Positions 17,663 through 29,065 of a stretch of 64,000 nt of DNA are shown here, piece by piece. Location: contig NZ_CP029495.1 in assembly GCF_003325475.1 (NCBI RefSeq), positions 4,216,001-4,280,000 of the forward strand, given 5' to 3'. This DNA is from Chromobacterium phragmitis (GTDB taxonomy: Bacteria > Pseudomonadota > Gammaproteobacteria > Burkholderiales > Chromobacteriaceae). Position 1 is the stretch's first letter, and every line of letters begins with the position of its first letter. The position numbers and the translations under genes are program-made. The notes beneath the pieces are model-generated. The model was not told the origin of the DNA. It made no database searches and saw nothing but the letters and a program-made list of their open reading frames with translations.

Positions 17663-18669
17663 CAGATATGCAGGAAAGCCTTGGCGGTTTCCAAGCAGCT
17701 GCTGATGGTGCCGCTGAGCACCTTGACCAGGTTGTCGAACAGGGAGTTGGCGTTGCTGTACTTCTGGGTCAGCGTCTGCAGCGTGTTTTTCATCTTCTCC
17801 TCTTGCGAGTCGAAGCCGGCCTTCCAGGACTGGAACTTGGCGTTGTCCAGGTCCTTGCCGCCGTTCGGCAAATCATTCAGCGCCTTGATCATGTTGTCGA
17901 TGGGGCTGATGTCCAGCACCACCACGAATTGGCCGCTGCCTTTCGGCGACTCCTGAACGCAGCTTTTATCCGCCGGCGAGGTGGGCAGGCCCAGCTCCTT
18001 GGCCCACTGTTCTGCCTCGCGCTGGGTGGTGGTGCCGCTGCGGGGGAACAGTACCGCCTTTTCGTTATAGGCGCCGTTCGCGCCCAGACCGAACTCGGTT
18101 TTCAGTTTTTCTAAGGCGTCTTTCAATGACGAGACATTGAGCGTAATTTTGTCTCCCTTGTCATTGGACGAGATCCACGAACCCAGCTCGGCCAGCACCC
18201 TGTCGCTAAACGCCTGGTAGAACGCCGTGTACTTGCCTACCAGCTCCTCGTAGACCTTCAGATAGTTGTTGTTGATGCCGTTTATCCCGTCGGCGATCTT
18301 CTGCCACAGCTCCGAGTCGGGAATCGTCAACAGTTTTTGCCCCTGCTCGGTGCCGAGATGGCCTTGCAACAGATGCAGGTCCAATTCCAGGCGGGCAAAG
18401 TCGTCCGCGGTAGGCAGCATCCCTTTGGCGATGCCGTCGCGCATCGCCGTCAAGGCGTCCGCCAATTTGACAGCGGCGTCGCGGGCCGGCTTCAGTTCCG
18501 GCGTCGCGTCGCCCGCCTGCAAAAGGCTGTCCAACCCATCGCGCAGCGACGCGGCTTGCCGGCTCGCCTCGTCCGCCTTGTCGAGGGTCGGCGCGCCGGA
18601 CTTCAGCGCCGCGATGTCCTGGCTCAACGCGGTGAAACCGGGTGAAAAACGATTCAGCGTATCTATCAT
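17662..18669 (-). CDS. sctA: Type III needle-tip translocator, SipD/IpaD family
   Basis: 335 aa, close to SipD (about 340). The position after the SipC homologue and before IacP, and the C-terminal coiled-coil ending (YSNANSLFDNLVKVLSGTIS) match the tip-protein family. The N-terminal half (about 1-120) has the helical hairpin expected of the self-chaperoning domain. The start at 18669 has GGGAG upstream. It would form the tip complex on the needle, sense host contact and anchor the pore formed by the SipB and SipC homologues. Confidence 0.88.
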   Translation of the reverse strand: MIDTLNRFSPGFTALSQDIAALKSGAPTLDKADEASRQAASLRDGLDSLLQAGDATPELKPARDAAVKLADALTAMRDGIAKGMLPTADDFARLELDLHLLQGHLGTEQGQKLLTIPDSELWQKIADGINGINNNYLKVYEELVGKYTAFYQAFSDRVLAELGSWISSNDKGDKITLNVSSLKDALEKLKTEFGLGANGAYNEKAVLFPRSGTTTQREAEQWAKELGLPTSPADKSCVQESPKGSGQFVVVLDISPIDNMIKALNDLPNGGKDLDNAKFQSWKAGFDSQEEKMKNTLQTLTQKYSNANSLFDNLVKVLSGTISSCLETAKAFLHI

Positions 18670-18746
18670 GGACTCGCTCCCGCCCCGCGGGCGATCCACT
18701 CGCGGGGCATGAAAAACCGGGGCGGGCCCCGGCGGTTTGACCGTCG

Positions 18747-19805
18747 TCAGGCGCGCAGATTGCCCGCGATGGTGCTGATGGCTCCGCTCTTGGACTGCGT
18801 GATGCTGTCCAGCGCGCGCAGCAGATCCTGGATGATGCCGTCGGCCTTGCGGCTGCGGTCGCGCGCCTCGTCGGCGGCGTTGGACGCCACCCGGCCCGAT
18901 GCCTGGCTGACCTGTTGCTGGGACTGCTCCAGCGAGGCCGCGTACTTGCCGGCGCCGCCGGAAATGCCGGCCAAGGAGCCGCCGATCTCGCCCATTGCTT
19001 TGCCTGACATCTGCTTGGACTGCACGCCGTTCATATCCAGCTTGAAGCGGTTTTCCTCGGCCTGGATCGCGCTCTTCATGCTGTGGCTGAGCTGGCCTTT
19101 GTTCTTCTCCATGAAGCTGGCCTCGTTGTTGAGCGGGCGCATCCGCTCCGCGTGCCCCTTCAGCGCCATCTTTTCTTGAGACAGGCCCTTGCCCTGCTTG
19201 GCCATGCTGGCGGCGGAAACCGCCACTTGGACCATGCTTTGCGAAACGCTGCTCAGCAGGTGGTTCATGCCTTCGCGGACGATGGAGGCCGCCGTGGCCT
19301 CGGCCGACTGGATGCTAACGATGGACAGCTTGCCGCTCAGCGCGCTGTCGTTGGTGCGCAGCGCCGACATCAGCACAATGGCCTGGGCCAGCAGCGCCGC
19401 CATCCGGGTGGACAGGCCGCTGATGTCGAAGCCGGCGTCCGGATTAGCGTCCCCCAGCTTGGCCAACTCCTCATTCAGGATACTTTCCATCTTGTCGATG
19501 GTCTGCTCCAGGCCGCCGGTGAACTGCGCGTCGTTCAGCTTGTCGCTGAGCCAGGCGCGCAGCACGCCCACGTCCTGCGGCTGCAGGCCGGCCTTGGGCG
19601 CGGCCAGGTCCGGTTTGCCCGCCAGCGCGGAGGCCAGGCTGCGGCCGGTTTCGCCGCCGGCCTTCAGGGCCGACAACAGCGAGGCGATGGAGACGGCGCC
19701 CTCGCCGGCTCGCGCCTTGCCTGCGCCGGCGGAGGATTCGCTCGCCGCTCCGCCGTTCAGAGAAGGGAAAGCGCCGGGCGCGCGGCTATGTACCGTCATG
19801 TTCAT
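18747..19805 (-). CDS. sctB: Type III minor translocator, SipC/IpaC family
   Basis: 352 aa. It lies between the SipB and SipD homologues and has the SipC profile: a Ser/Ala/Gly-rich N-terminus, a hydrophobic middle (IDGLSTRMAALLAQAIVLMSAL region) and a polar, coiled C-terminus (ASLEQSQQQVSQASGRVASN). It would insert in the host membrane with the SipB homologue; the family C-terminus can act on host actin. GAGGAG is spaced seven bases from the ATG at 19805; an earlier ATG at 19811 is too close to it. Confidence 0.85.
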   Translation of the reverse strand: MNMTVHSRAPGAFPSLNGGAASESSAGAGKARAGEGAVSIASLLSALKAGGETGRSLASALAGKPDLAAPKAGLQPQDVGVLRAWLSDKLNDAQFTGGLEQTIDKMESILNEELAKLGDANPDAGFDISGLSTRMAALLAQAIVLMSALRTNDSALSGKLSIVSIQSAEATAASIVREGMNHLLSSVSQSMVQVAVSAASMAKQGKGLSQEKMALKGHAERMRPLNNEASFMEKNKGQLSHSMKSAIQAEENRFKLDMNGVQSKQMSGKAMGEIGGSLAGISGGAGKYAASLEQSQQQVSQASGRVASNAADEARDRSRKADGIIQDLLRALDSITQSKSGAISTIAGNLRA

Positions 19806-19816
19806 ATTCATTCTCC

Positions 19817-22178
<2,362 letters not shown>

Positions 22179-23240
22179 TCATGGCGGCCCGGGCGGCTCC
22201 TCGTCCGGGCGGCCGGCGTTTTCCACTTGCTCCAGCCAGGCCAGCAACCGCAGCACGCCGTCCACTTCTTCCAGGCTGATGAAGGAGTAGCGGCGATGGC
22301 TGGCCAGAATGCGCCTCGCCAGCGGCACGTCGCGCACCACCGGTACCCCCGTCTTCTCGGCGTAGGCGCGCACCGCCAGCGCGCGCTGGTTGGTTTCCAT
22401 CACGGAAATAAAGGGGATGGGCACGATCTCGGGCCGGAAATAGATGCCGATGGCGATATGGGTGGGGTTGGCGATGATCAACCTGGAGTTTTCCACGTCC
22501 GACTTCACCTGTTCGGACAGGATCTCGAAATGCGCCTCGCGCCGGCGCGACTTGATTTCCGGATTGCCTTCCTGCTCCTTCATCTCGCGCTTCACTTCCT
22601 GCTTGTCCATTTTCATGTCCTTCATGAACAGGAAGTATTCGGCGATCGCGTCCAGGATCAGGATCAGCACGATGCAGCCCAGGCAGGTCAGCACCAGCGA
22701 CAGCAACAGCTCGCGCCACACCGCGGCGATGTCCAGCACGCTGCCGTTCAGCTGGGCGAACAACAGCGCCTTGTGCTTGTTCCAGATCAGCGCCACCGCC
22801 GCCACGAAACTGGCCAGGTAGAGCAGCGCCTTCACCGCCTCCTTCACCGTGCGCAGGCTGAACAGCTTCTTGAAGCCGTTCACCGGGTTGAGCGCGTCCA
22901 GGTTCAGCTTGAGCGCCTCGCTGGCCAGCACGAAGCCGGATTGCAGCAGCGCCGGCAGCGCCGAGGCGGCCACGCATAGCAGGAAAATGGGCAGCAGCAG
23001 CTTCAGCCCCTGCCAGAACACCGCCTGGGCGTAGCCTTGCATGTCCTGCTGGAAGCCGCCCGCCAGCGCCTGGCGGAACGCGCCCATCAGTTCCACCAGC
23101 GAGCCGAAAGATACGAGATAGGCGACGCCGCACAGCGTCAGGCAGGCCACCACCAGATCGCGGCTCTTGAAGGACTGGCCCTTCTTGGCCGCGTCCTGCA
23201 AGCGCTTGCGGGTAGGTTTTTCGGTTTTGTTCGACGACAT
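22179..23240 (-). CDS. sctU: Type III export switch protein SctU (SpaS)
   Basis: 353 aa. Four hydrophobic segments in the N-terminal half (about 28-205) and a cytoplasmic C-terminal domain with the autocleavage motif NPTH at residues 258-261. Cleavage between Asn and Pro sets the switch from needle subunits to translocators. The N-terminal MSSNKTEKPTRKRLQDAAKK is the family signature. It follows sctT with a one-base gap. Confidence 0.96.
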   Translation of the reverse strand: MSSNKTEKPTRKRLQDAAKKGQSFKSRDLVVACLTLCGVAYLVSFGSLVELMGAFRQALAGGFQQDMQGYAQAVFWQGLKLLLPIFLLCVAASALPALLQSGFVLASEALKLNLDALNPVNGFKKLFSLRTVKEAVKALLYLASFVAAVALIWNKHKALLFAQLNGSVLDIAAVWRELLLSLVLTCLGCIVLILILDAIAEYFLFMKDMKMDKQEVKREMKEQEGNPEIKSRRREAHFEILSEQVKSDVENSRLIIANPTHIAIGIYFRPEIVPIPFISVMETNQRALAVRAYAEKTGVPVVRDVPLARRILASHRRYSFISLEEVDGVLRLLAWLEQVENAGRPDEEPPGPP

Positions 23241-23241
23241 C

Positions 23242-24009
23242 TCAGCGCACCAGCCACTGTCCCAGCGACGCCGGCCGGAACGACAGCCCCGCCACCGCGT
23301 CCGGCAACACCGGCGCGAAATACAGCAACATGATCAACAGCGCCACCGCGCTCTTCACCGTCAGCGACACCGCGAACGCGTTCATTTGCGGCGCGAAGCG
23401 CGACAGCAGGCCCAATACCGCCTCGGACAACAGCAGCGCCGCCATCACCGGACTGGCCAACACGATGGCCTTGGCAATCACCTGGGTCAGCAGCGACAGC
23501 ACCGGCGCCAACGGCGGCAAGCCGGCGCCCAACGGGTCCAGCAATTGGTAGCTCTGGCGCATCACGTCCAGCATCAGCCGCATGCCGCCGCCCTGCAGAT
23601 ACACCGCGGCGGCGAACAGATTGAGCAGATTGGCCATTTCCGAGGTGTCCACCCCGTTGGCAGGGTCGATGCTGCTGCTGAGCGTGGCGCCGCGCTGGTT
23701 GTCTATGATGCTGCCCATCGCGTGGAACACCCAGAACGGCCACGCCAGCAGGCAGCCCAACAGCAGGCCCACGCCGGCCTCGCGCAGCAACAGCGCCAAC
23801 AGCGGCCAGGCCTGCATCGGGGCCATCGCCAAAGGGGGATGCGGCCACAGCCCCAGCGCCACCAGCATCGCCACCGACGTGCGCACCATGCCGGTCAGCA
23901 CGTTGTTGTTCAGGAAAGGCAGGATGAAGAACACCGGCGCCACGCGGGCGAAGCCCATGGCGGCGGCGGCCACCCAGCCGTGGATCTCGAAGAAAAATCC
24001 GAACTGCAC
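23242..24009 (-). CDS. sctT: Type III export apparatus membrane protein SctT (SpaR)
   Basis: 255 aa, the typical size, and almost entirely hydrophobic (about six to eight segments). FARVAPVFFILPFLNNN near the N-terminus and GSIIDNQRGATLSSS are conserved family segments. It forms the export gate with SctR and SctS in the inner membrane. It is packed between sctS and sctU with gaps of three and one bases. Confidence 0.94.
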   Translation of the reverse strand: MQFGFFFEIHGWVAAAAMGFARVAPVFFILPFLNNNVLTGMVRTSVAMLVALGLWPHPPLAMAPMQAWPLLALLLREAGVGLLLGCLLAWPFWVFHAMGSIIDNQRGATLSSSIDPANGVDTSEMANLLNLFAAAVYLQGGGMRLMLDVMRQSYQLLDPLGAGLPPLAPVLSLLTQVIAKAIVLASPVMAALLLSEAVLGLLSRFAPQMNAFAVSLTVKSAVALLIMLLYFAPVLPDAVAGLSFRPASLGQWLVR

Positions 24010-24012
24010 GCG

Positions 24013-24273
24013 CTACCCCCGGGCCAGCGCCAGCCGCATCACTTCGCGGCCAAAGGCGAGCAAGGTCTCGCCATACCAGCCGGACAACAGAAACAGGCAT
24101 ACGCTGACGCCCAGCAACTTGATGCCGAAAGGCAGCGTCTGCTCCTGCAACTGGGTGACGGTCTGGAACAGGCCGACCAGCAGGCCGATCACGGTGGCCA
24201 CGATGATGGGCCAGGCCGACAGCATCAGCACCAGGTAAAGCGCCTTGTTGCCGGCGAAAACCAGATCGTTCAT
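24013..24273 (-). CDS. sctS: Type III export apparatus membrane protein SctS (SpaQ)
   Basis: 86 aa, the standard length, with two hydrophobic helices ([20 protein letters not shown] and [20 protein letters not shown]). The segment [19 protein letters not shown] is the family hallmark. The ATG at 24273 has AAAGG upstream. It is separated from sctR by an unusual 140-base gap. Confidence 0.94.
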   Translation of the reverse strand: MNDLVFAGNKALYLVLMLSAWPIIVATVIGLLVGLFQTVTQLQEQTLPFGIKLLGVSVCLFLLSGWYGETLLAFGREVMRLALARG

Positions 24274-24413
24274 GGGAAACCTTTCAATCAACAAAAGCCG
24301 TGCGCGCGGAACTGGAAACCAACACCCCTCCAACCCGCCCCGCGCGCTGCCGGAGGCAAAGTTTGGCCGAGCCGCCGCGATCGCCCGGCGTTGTCAGCGC
24401 GAACGCCATCCAT
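24274..24413 (-). other. 140-base gap between sctR and sctS
   Basis: GC-rich spacer without a convincing ORF, inside an otherwise overlapping gene series. No hairpin with a T-run is seen. It could contain an internal promoter or simply be unconstrained. Confidence 0.4.
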
Positions 24414-25076
24414 CTACGTCGCCAAATCCAGGTACTGCAGCACCAGCCCCTTGGACAGCAAGGTCCAGCCGTCCAGCGCCACGAACAGCACCAGTTTGAT
24501 CGGCACCGATATCGTCACCGGGCTCATCATCATCATGCCCAGCGCCAGCAGCACGCTGGAGATGACCAGGTCCACCACCACGAAAGGCAGGTAGAGATAG
24601 AAACCGATCTTGAACGCGCTCTTGATCTCGCTGAGCGCGTAGGCCGGCAGCAGGGCGAAGAGGGAGGGCTGGTCGTCGGGCGCGGCCGCCTCGCCGCCGT
24701 CGCGCTCGCTGCGCTGGCTTTGCGCCTTTTCGAAGAAGGACACCAGTTCCGGATCGGAATACTTGCGCAGATAGCCGCGATAGCCGTCCAGCCCGTTCTC
24801 GACGAAGCGGTTGACCGCCTCCACGCTGGTGAAGCTGACCTGTTCTTCCTGGTAATAGCTGTAAGCCTGCTGCGCCACCGGCAGCATCACGAACATGGAC
24901 AGCATCAGCGCGATGCCGTTGAGCGTCATGTTGGACGGCACCTGCTGCAGGCCCAGCGCGTTGCGCACCATCACAAACACGATGGAGAACTTGACGAAGC
25001 AGGTGCCGGACGCGATCAGAAACGGCAACAGCGTCGAAAACGCCAGCAGCGCGATCAGCGAGATATCATTCGACAT
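24414..25076 (-). CDS. sctR: Type III export apparatus membrane protein SctR (SpaP)
   Basis: 220 aa. The start MSNDISLIALLAFSTLLPFL and the segments TCFVKFSIVFVMVRNALGLQ and AFKIGFYLYLPFVVVDLVIS are characteristic of SctR. Four membrane helices with a polar loop (about 95-150). It forms the core of the export gate. The start lies inside the 3' end of sctQ (11-base overlap). Confidence 0.95.
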   Translation of the reverse strand: MSNDISLIALLAFSTLLPFLIASGTCFVKFSIVFVMVRNALGLQQVPSNMTLNGIALMLSMFVMLPVAQQAYSYYQEEQVSFTSVEAVNRFVENGLDGYRGYLRKYSDPELVSFFEKAQSQRSERDGGEAAAPDDQPSLFALLPAYALSEIKSAFKIGFYLYLPFVVVDLVISSVLLALGMMMMSPVTISVPIKLVLFVALDGWTLLSKGLVLQYLDLAT

Positions 25077-25950
25077 CGCCCGTCCCGCCCAGCCACTGCG
25101 CAATCTCCACCCCCAGCCGCCCGTCCAGCTGCACCAGCTCGCCGCGCCCCAGCAGCGCGCCGTTGGCGCGCAGCTCCACGCGGCGCTCGGCGTCGGCGCC
25201 CAAGGGCAGCACATTGCTCTGGCACAGCGCGCGCAACTCGTCCAGGCTGACCTCGCTCGTTTGCAGCACGAACTCCAGCCGCACCGGCAATTGGCCGAAA
25301 CCGTCCAGCGGCTTGCTTTCCTCGGCCGCAGCCATATCGTTACGCCACTCCATCTTGATTCCTTGCTCCATCCATTGATAAGTCCCAATCGCCCGGCCGC
25401 GGCAGCTCACCGTCTGCGCCGGCCTCGCGATCAGCAATACGTCCCCCGCCCTCGCCCGCCGCAGCAGGGCCAGGCTGACCAGGCTGTCGCCCAGGCTGAA
25501 ACTCAAGGGCATCGGCAAGGCATCCGGCACTCGGTCCCGCCCCGCCTGCGCCAATTGGGGCGCCCGTTCCAGCCATACCTCGCCCTGCGGCGTGTCCAGC
25601 CGCAGCATCGGCCGTTGCGGCACGCCCTCGCGACGCTCTCCAGCCACGACCCTCCCACGCGGCAAGCCCGCCACTGGCCAAGCCAGCGGCGCGGCGCTGG
25701 CGGAGATCAATTCCGGTACGCGGGCATCCACGCCCGCGGCGCTGGCCAGCGCCGCCAGTTCGGGCAACGCGCTTTGCAGCCAAGCGCGCGGCTGCAGCCA
25801 GCCGTTCCAATCGCCATCCATGCCGGAGACCGCCAGCCAACAACCGTGGGCCGGCGGGTAATCGATGCGCGCGCCCTGCCCCGCCCATGCCTCGGCGCAG
25901 CGCCCCAACGCCTGCGCCGCCTCGTCCAGCCGCCTCAATTCCAACTTCAA
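25066..25950 (-). CDS. sctQ: Type III cytoplasmic sorting-platform protein SctQ (SpaO)
   Basis: 294 aa. The C-terminal SpoA domain is visible (LPVRLEFVLQTSEVSLDELR, then ELVQLDGRLGVEIAQWLG). SctQ forms the pods of the sorting platform under the basal body. It overlaps sctP at its start and sctR at its end. In other species an internal start gives a short SctQ-C form; an internal ATG near 25353 (MEQGIKMEW) or 25335 could serve that role here (inference). Confidence 0.9.
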   Translation of the reverse strand: MKLELRRLDEAAQALGRCAEAWAGQGARIDYPPAHGCWLAVSGMDGDWNGWLQPRAWLQSALPELAALASAAGVDARVPELISASAAPLAWPVAGLPRGRVVAGERREGVPQRPMLRLDTPQGEVWLERAPQLAQAGRDRVPDALPMPLSFSLGDSLVSLALLRRARAGDVLLIARPAQTVSCRGRAIGTYQWMEQGIKMEWRNDMAAAEESKPLDGFGQLPVRLEFVLQTSEVSLDELRALCQSNVLPLGADAERRVELRANGALLGRGELVQLDGRLGVEIAQWLGGTGDVE

Positions 25951-26930
25951 CCTTCATCCTCCTCGTCACGCCGAGCCTGGCCTTGCCTGCCGTCTTGCCG
26001 GCCGTCGTCGCGCATCGTCCATTGCTGCGGATTGCCGCTCTGCCACTGCTCGGCCAGGCGCTGCTGCACCAATCCGTCGGACGGCGCCAGCGCCAGTTGC
26101 GCGCCGCCTTGGCCGGCCAGCGCCTGCACGCTGACCGCGTGATCGCCCCCCCAGCTCTGGAAGCGATAGGTCAACGCCGCCGGCGCGGGCGAAGCCGGGG
26201 TCTGGGACGCCGACATCGCGGCCTGCGCCTGCTTCCACTCTGCCTTGGCGCGCGGCATGGCCGGCGGTTGCGGCGGTTGCGGGGCCGGCGCGATCTGAGA
26301 TGCGGCGGGACCATGCGGCAGCGGCGCCGGCGATGAGGCCTCGCGCGCTCGCTTCTTGCTCAATGGCGGACGCGGCTCGTCCGGCGCGGTTTCTCGGACA
26401 TGCTCCTGCGCCAGCGCTTCCGCCCCTGCCGTCTGCGCCGCCTCGCCGGCCTGCGCGGCGGCCGGGATTGCGCCGGCTTCCAGCGGCTCGGCCGAAGCCA
26501 TCTGCAAGCCTTTGGGCGCGGACGCCGGCGTTTGCGGCGCAAACGCTTCGCGCCAGGCCGGCATCGCGAACGGCGACAATTGCGCCTTGTCCAGGCCGCG
26601 CCGCGCGCGCGCGTCCCCGCGGTCCGCCTTGCCCTCGGCCGGCCGCGCCGCGCCGGCATCCTGCGCCGCATCCACAGGGGCCATAGGCGACAAGCGCTCA
26701 GACTTGCCATCCGTCCGCCCCATTTGCCGCTTCAAGCGCAAATGCAGGGGCAACGGCGGCTGCCAGCGCTCGGCCTGAGCCGCCGGCTCCACGCGAGCTT
26801 CCGGCTCCTCCCTCGGCCGCTCGCGCTCCAACGCGCCGGCCTCGCGCTCGAACGCCTGCTCCAGCTCCATGCTCTCGTCGGACGGCTCCGCCGTCGCCGC
26901 CGCCATCGTCACCGCTTTTACGCCTTCCAT
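25947..26930 (-). CDS. sctP: Type III needle-length regulator SctP (SpaN/InvJ)
   Basis: 327 aa. Low sequence conservation but correct position and profile: a Pro/Ala/Glu-rich, probably extended middle and a compact C-terminal part (TYRFQSWGGDHAVSVQALAG onward, about 245-315) of the type expected to contact SctU. It acts as a secreted ruler and substrate-switch protein. The start at 26930 follows AGAGG and lies within the end of sctO. Confidence 0.82.
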   Translation of the reverse strand: MEGVKAVTMAAATAEPSDESMELEQAFEREAGALERERPREEPEARVEPAAQAERWQPPLPLHLRLKRQMGRTDGKSERLSPMAPVDAAQDAGAARPAEGKADRGDARARRGLDKAQLSPFAMPAWREAFAPQTPASAPKGLQMASAEPLEAGAIPAAAQAGEAAQTAGAEALAQEHVRETAPDEPRPPLSKKRAREASSPAPLPHGPAASQIAPAPQPPQPPAMPRAKAEWKQAQAAMSASQTPASPAPAALTYRFQSWGGDHAVSVQALAGQGGAQLALAPSDGLVQQRLAEQWQSGNPQQWTMRDDGRQDGRQGQARRDEEDEG

Positions 26931-27373
26931 GCCGACACCTCTTCCATTTCCGTCTCTTCCATCCGCAGGCTCGACAACCGCGCGCGCTTGCGCTCCAGTT
27001 GCTGCCAGCGCCGGTACTTGTCTTCCTTGCGCAGCCATTGCCCCAAGGTCTTGGCCAACGCGTCCTTCTCGCCCGCAAGCTCGCCCTGCTTCTCCCGCAA
27101 CTGCTCCAGCTGCAGCCCCAGGTTCTGCCGCTGGCGGCGCAACACCGCCTGCTTGCGCAGCAGCGAAAACAGCTCGCCGCGGTCCATCTTCAGCCCCGCC
27201 GGCCGCTGCGCCTGCAGCAGTTCGCCCAGGCTGCGGTCCTGCGCCGCGATCGCGGCGCGCTCCCGCTCCAGCGCCTCTTCGCCGCGCGCCAGCTGCGCCA
27301 GGCCGCTCCGGCAGCGCGATTGCGCCGCCTGGCAACGGCTGAGCAGCGGGCCGAGCTTAAGCGGAGAAGCCAT
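26918..27373 (-). CDS. sctO: Type III stalk protein SctO (SpaM/InvI)
   Basis: 151 aa, almost entirely charged coiled coil ([20 protein letters not shown] region), as expected of the SctO stalk that links the ATPase SctN to the export gate. It overlaps sctN by 17 bases and sctP by 13. Confidence 0.85.
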   Translation of the reverse strand: MASPLKLGPLLSRCQAAQSRCRSGLAQLARGEEALERERAAIAAQDRSLGELLQAQRPAGLKMDRGELFSLLRKQAVLRRQRQNLGLQLEQLREKQGELAGEKDALAKTLGQWLRKEDKYRRWQQLERKRARLSSLRMEETEMEEVSAWKA

Positions 27374-28646
27374 GCATGCCCCTGAGCGTGTCCTCGAACC
27401 CGGCGCGCTCGTCCATCCGCTGGCGCAGCCACTGCCGCAAGGGCTCGCGCAGGCTCATCGCGCGGTCGTTGTCGGCGTTCTCCCCGCGACGGTACTCGCC
27501 CAGGTCGATGAACACCTGCAGCTCCTCCAGCCGCGCCAGCAGGCCGCGCATCGCGGCGGCGGACTGCTGATGGCCGGCGTCCGTCACCTGGCCTGCCACC
27601 CGGCTGGCGCTCTTGAGCACGTCTATCGCCGGGTAATGGCCCTGGCCGGCCAACTTGCGGCTCAGGTAGATGTGGCCGTCCAGAATCGAACGGATCTCGT
27701 CCGCCATCGGGTCCGGTTCATCGTCGCTCTCCAGCAGCACTGTGTAGAACGCCGTGATGCTGCCTTCGCCGGTGGCGCCGGGACGCTCCAGCAGCCGCGG
27801 CAGGCTGTCGAACACCGAGGCCGGGTAGCCGCGCCGCGCCGGCGGCTCGCCGGCGGCCAGCGCCACGTCGCGCAGCGCGCGGGCGTAACGGGTCATCGAA
27901 TCGACGAACAGCACCACCCTCTTGCCCTGATCGCGGAAATGCTCGGCCACCGTGGTGGCCAGCAGCGCCGCGTTGCAGCGGTCCACCGACGGAAAATCCG
28001 AGGTAGCGAACACCAGCACGCAGCGATCGCGCTTGTCCGAGCCGCGCAGCGATTCGGCGAATTCCGTGACTTCGCGCCCGCGCTCGCCGATCAGGCCGAT
28101 CACGAACACGTCGGCGTCCGCCTGTTCGATCAGCATGTGCATCAACATGGTCTTGCCGCAGCCGGCCGAGGCGAAAATGCCGACGCGCTGGCCGACGCCA
28201 CAGGTCAGCAGGCCGTCGATGGCGCGCACGCCGGTGGCGAGCGGCTCGCGCACGCCCACCCGGCGGGAATAATGCGGCGGATCGCTGTCGATGTCGCGCG
28301 CCTCGCCGCCGCCGGCGCGGGCCGGCGCCAGGCGCTCGACGATGCGGCCGGTCGGATCCAGCACCGCGCCCAGCGCCTCCTCGCCCACCCAGGCGGACAA
28401 GGCGCGGCCTGTCGGCTGCAATACCGCCTCCCGCGACAGGCCCCTGGCGTTGCCGATCAAGCTGAGCACCGCGCGCTCATGCTGAAAACCCACCACCTGC
28501 GCCCGCGCCACTACCTCGCGGTCCAGCCAATCGCGGCGGATGTCGCACAGCTCGCCCACCGCCACGCCGGGCAGCTCGGCCTCCAGAATGGGGCCGGACA
28601 GCCGCTGCGGATTGGCCAGGCGTCGCAACAGGCGCGGCGGTTTCAT
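27357..28646 (-). CDS. sctN: Type III secretion ATPase SctN (InvC)
   Basis: 429 aa. Walker A at 156-166 ([11 protein letters not shown]) and Walker B at 244-249 (VVLFVD); the catalytic loop [14 protein letters not shown] follows Walker A. It forms the hexamer that unfolds substrates and releases chaperones at the base of the machine. The ATG overlaps the chaperone gene by four bases. Confidence 0.96.
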   Translation of the reverse strand: MKPPRLLRRLANPQRLSGPILEAELPGVAVGELCDIRRDWLDREVVARAQVVGFQHERAVLSLIGNARGLSREAVLQPTGRALSAWVGEEALGAVLDPTGRIVERLAPARAGGGEARDIDSDPPHYSRRVGVREPLATGVRAIDGLLTCGVGQRVGIFASAGCGKTMLMHMLIEQADADVFVIGLIGERGREVTEFAESLRGSDKRDRCVLVFATSDFPSVDRCNAALLATTVAEHFRDQGKRVVLFVDSMTRYARALRDVALAAGEPPARRGYPASVFDSLPRLLERPGATGEGSITAFYTVLLESDDEPDPMADEIRSILDGHIYLSRKLAGQGHYPAIDVLKSASRVAGQVTDAGHQQSAAAMRGLLARLEELQVFIDLGEYRRGENADNDRAMSLREPLRQWLRQRMDERAGFEDTLRGMHGFSA

Positions 28647-29050
28647 CGCAGCACCGTCTCGCAGAAACGCTCCAGGCTATCGAAGAAACCCTGCAACGCC
28701 TCGGAAAAAGCGCGGCCGTCCTCCAGCAGCGCCGGACGCACCAGCGCGCGCAACTCCAGCGCGCCTTCGTTCAGCGCCAGCTGCAACTTGCCGCCGCGGG
28801 CATAGCCGCAATCCTGCAGCAGCGCGGCCAGCAACTCCGGCGCGCGCTGCGCCGCGGCGGCGTCGCCGTGCTCGGTCAGCCGCGCCCACAGCCAGACGTC
28901 GTCGTCCTGGGCCGCCACATGGATGCTGGGCAGGTCATGCAGGTCCAGCGCGATGGTGGAATGATTGTCCAGCGCGCCCAACAGGCTGGGGTCGCAGCCG
29001 CTTTCCTGCAGCGCGGAACGAACAAGCTGGGCGATGTCCAGTGCGATCAT
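28643..29050 (-). CDS. Type III class I chaperone (InvB/SpaK family)
   Basis: 135 aa, acidic, with the mixed alpha/beta pattern of class IB effector chaperones ([20 protein letters not shown], then [20 protein letters not shown]). It occupies the position of InvB between sctV and sctN. InvB binds several SPI-1 effectors in Salmonella. Which client it serves here is unknown; the 855-aa protein at 35724-38291 is a candidate. Confidence 0.85.
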   Translation of the reverse strand: MIALDIAQLVRSALQESGCDPSLLGALDNHSTIALDLHDLPSIHVAAQDDDVWLWARLTEHGDAAAAQRAPELLAALLQDCGYARGGKLQLALNEGALELRALVRPALLEDGRAFSEALQGFFDSLERFCETVLR

Positions 29051-29065
29051 GGTGTGGGCTCCTCG

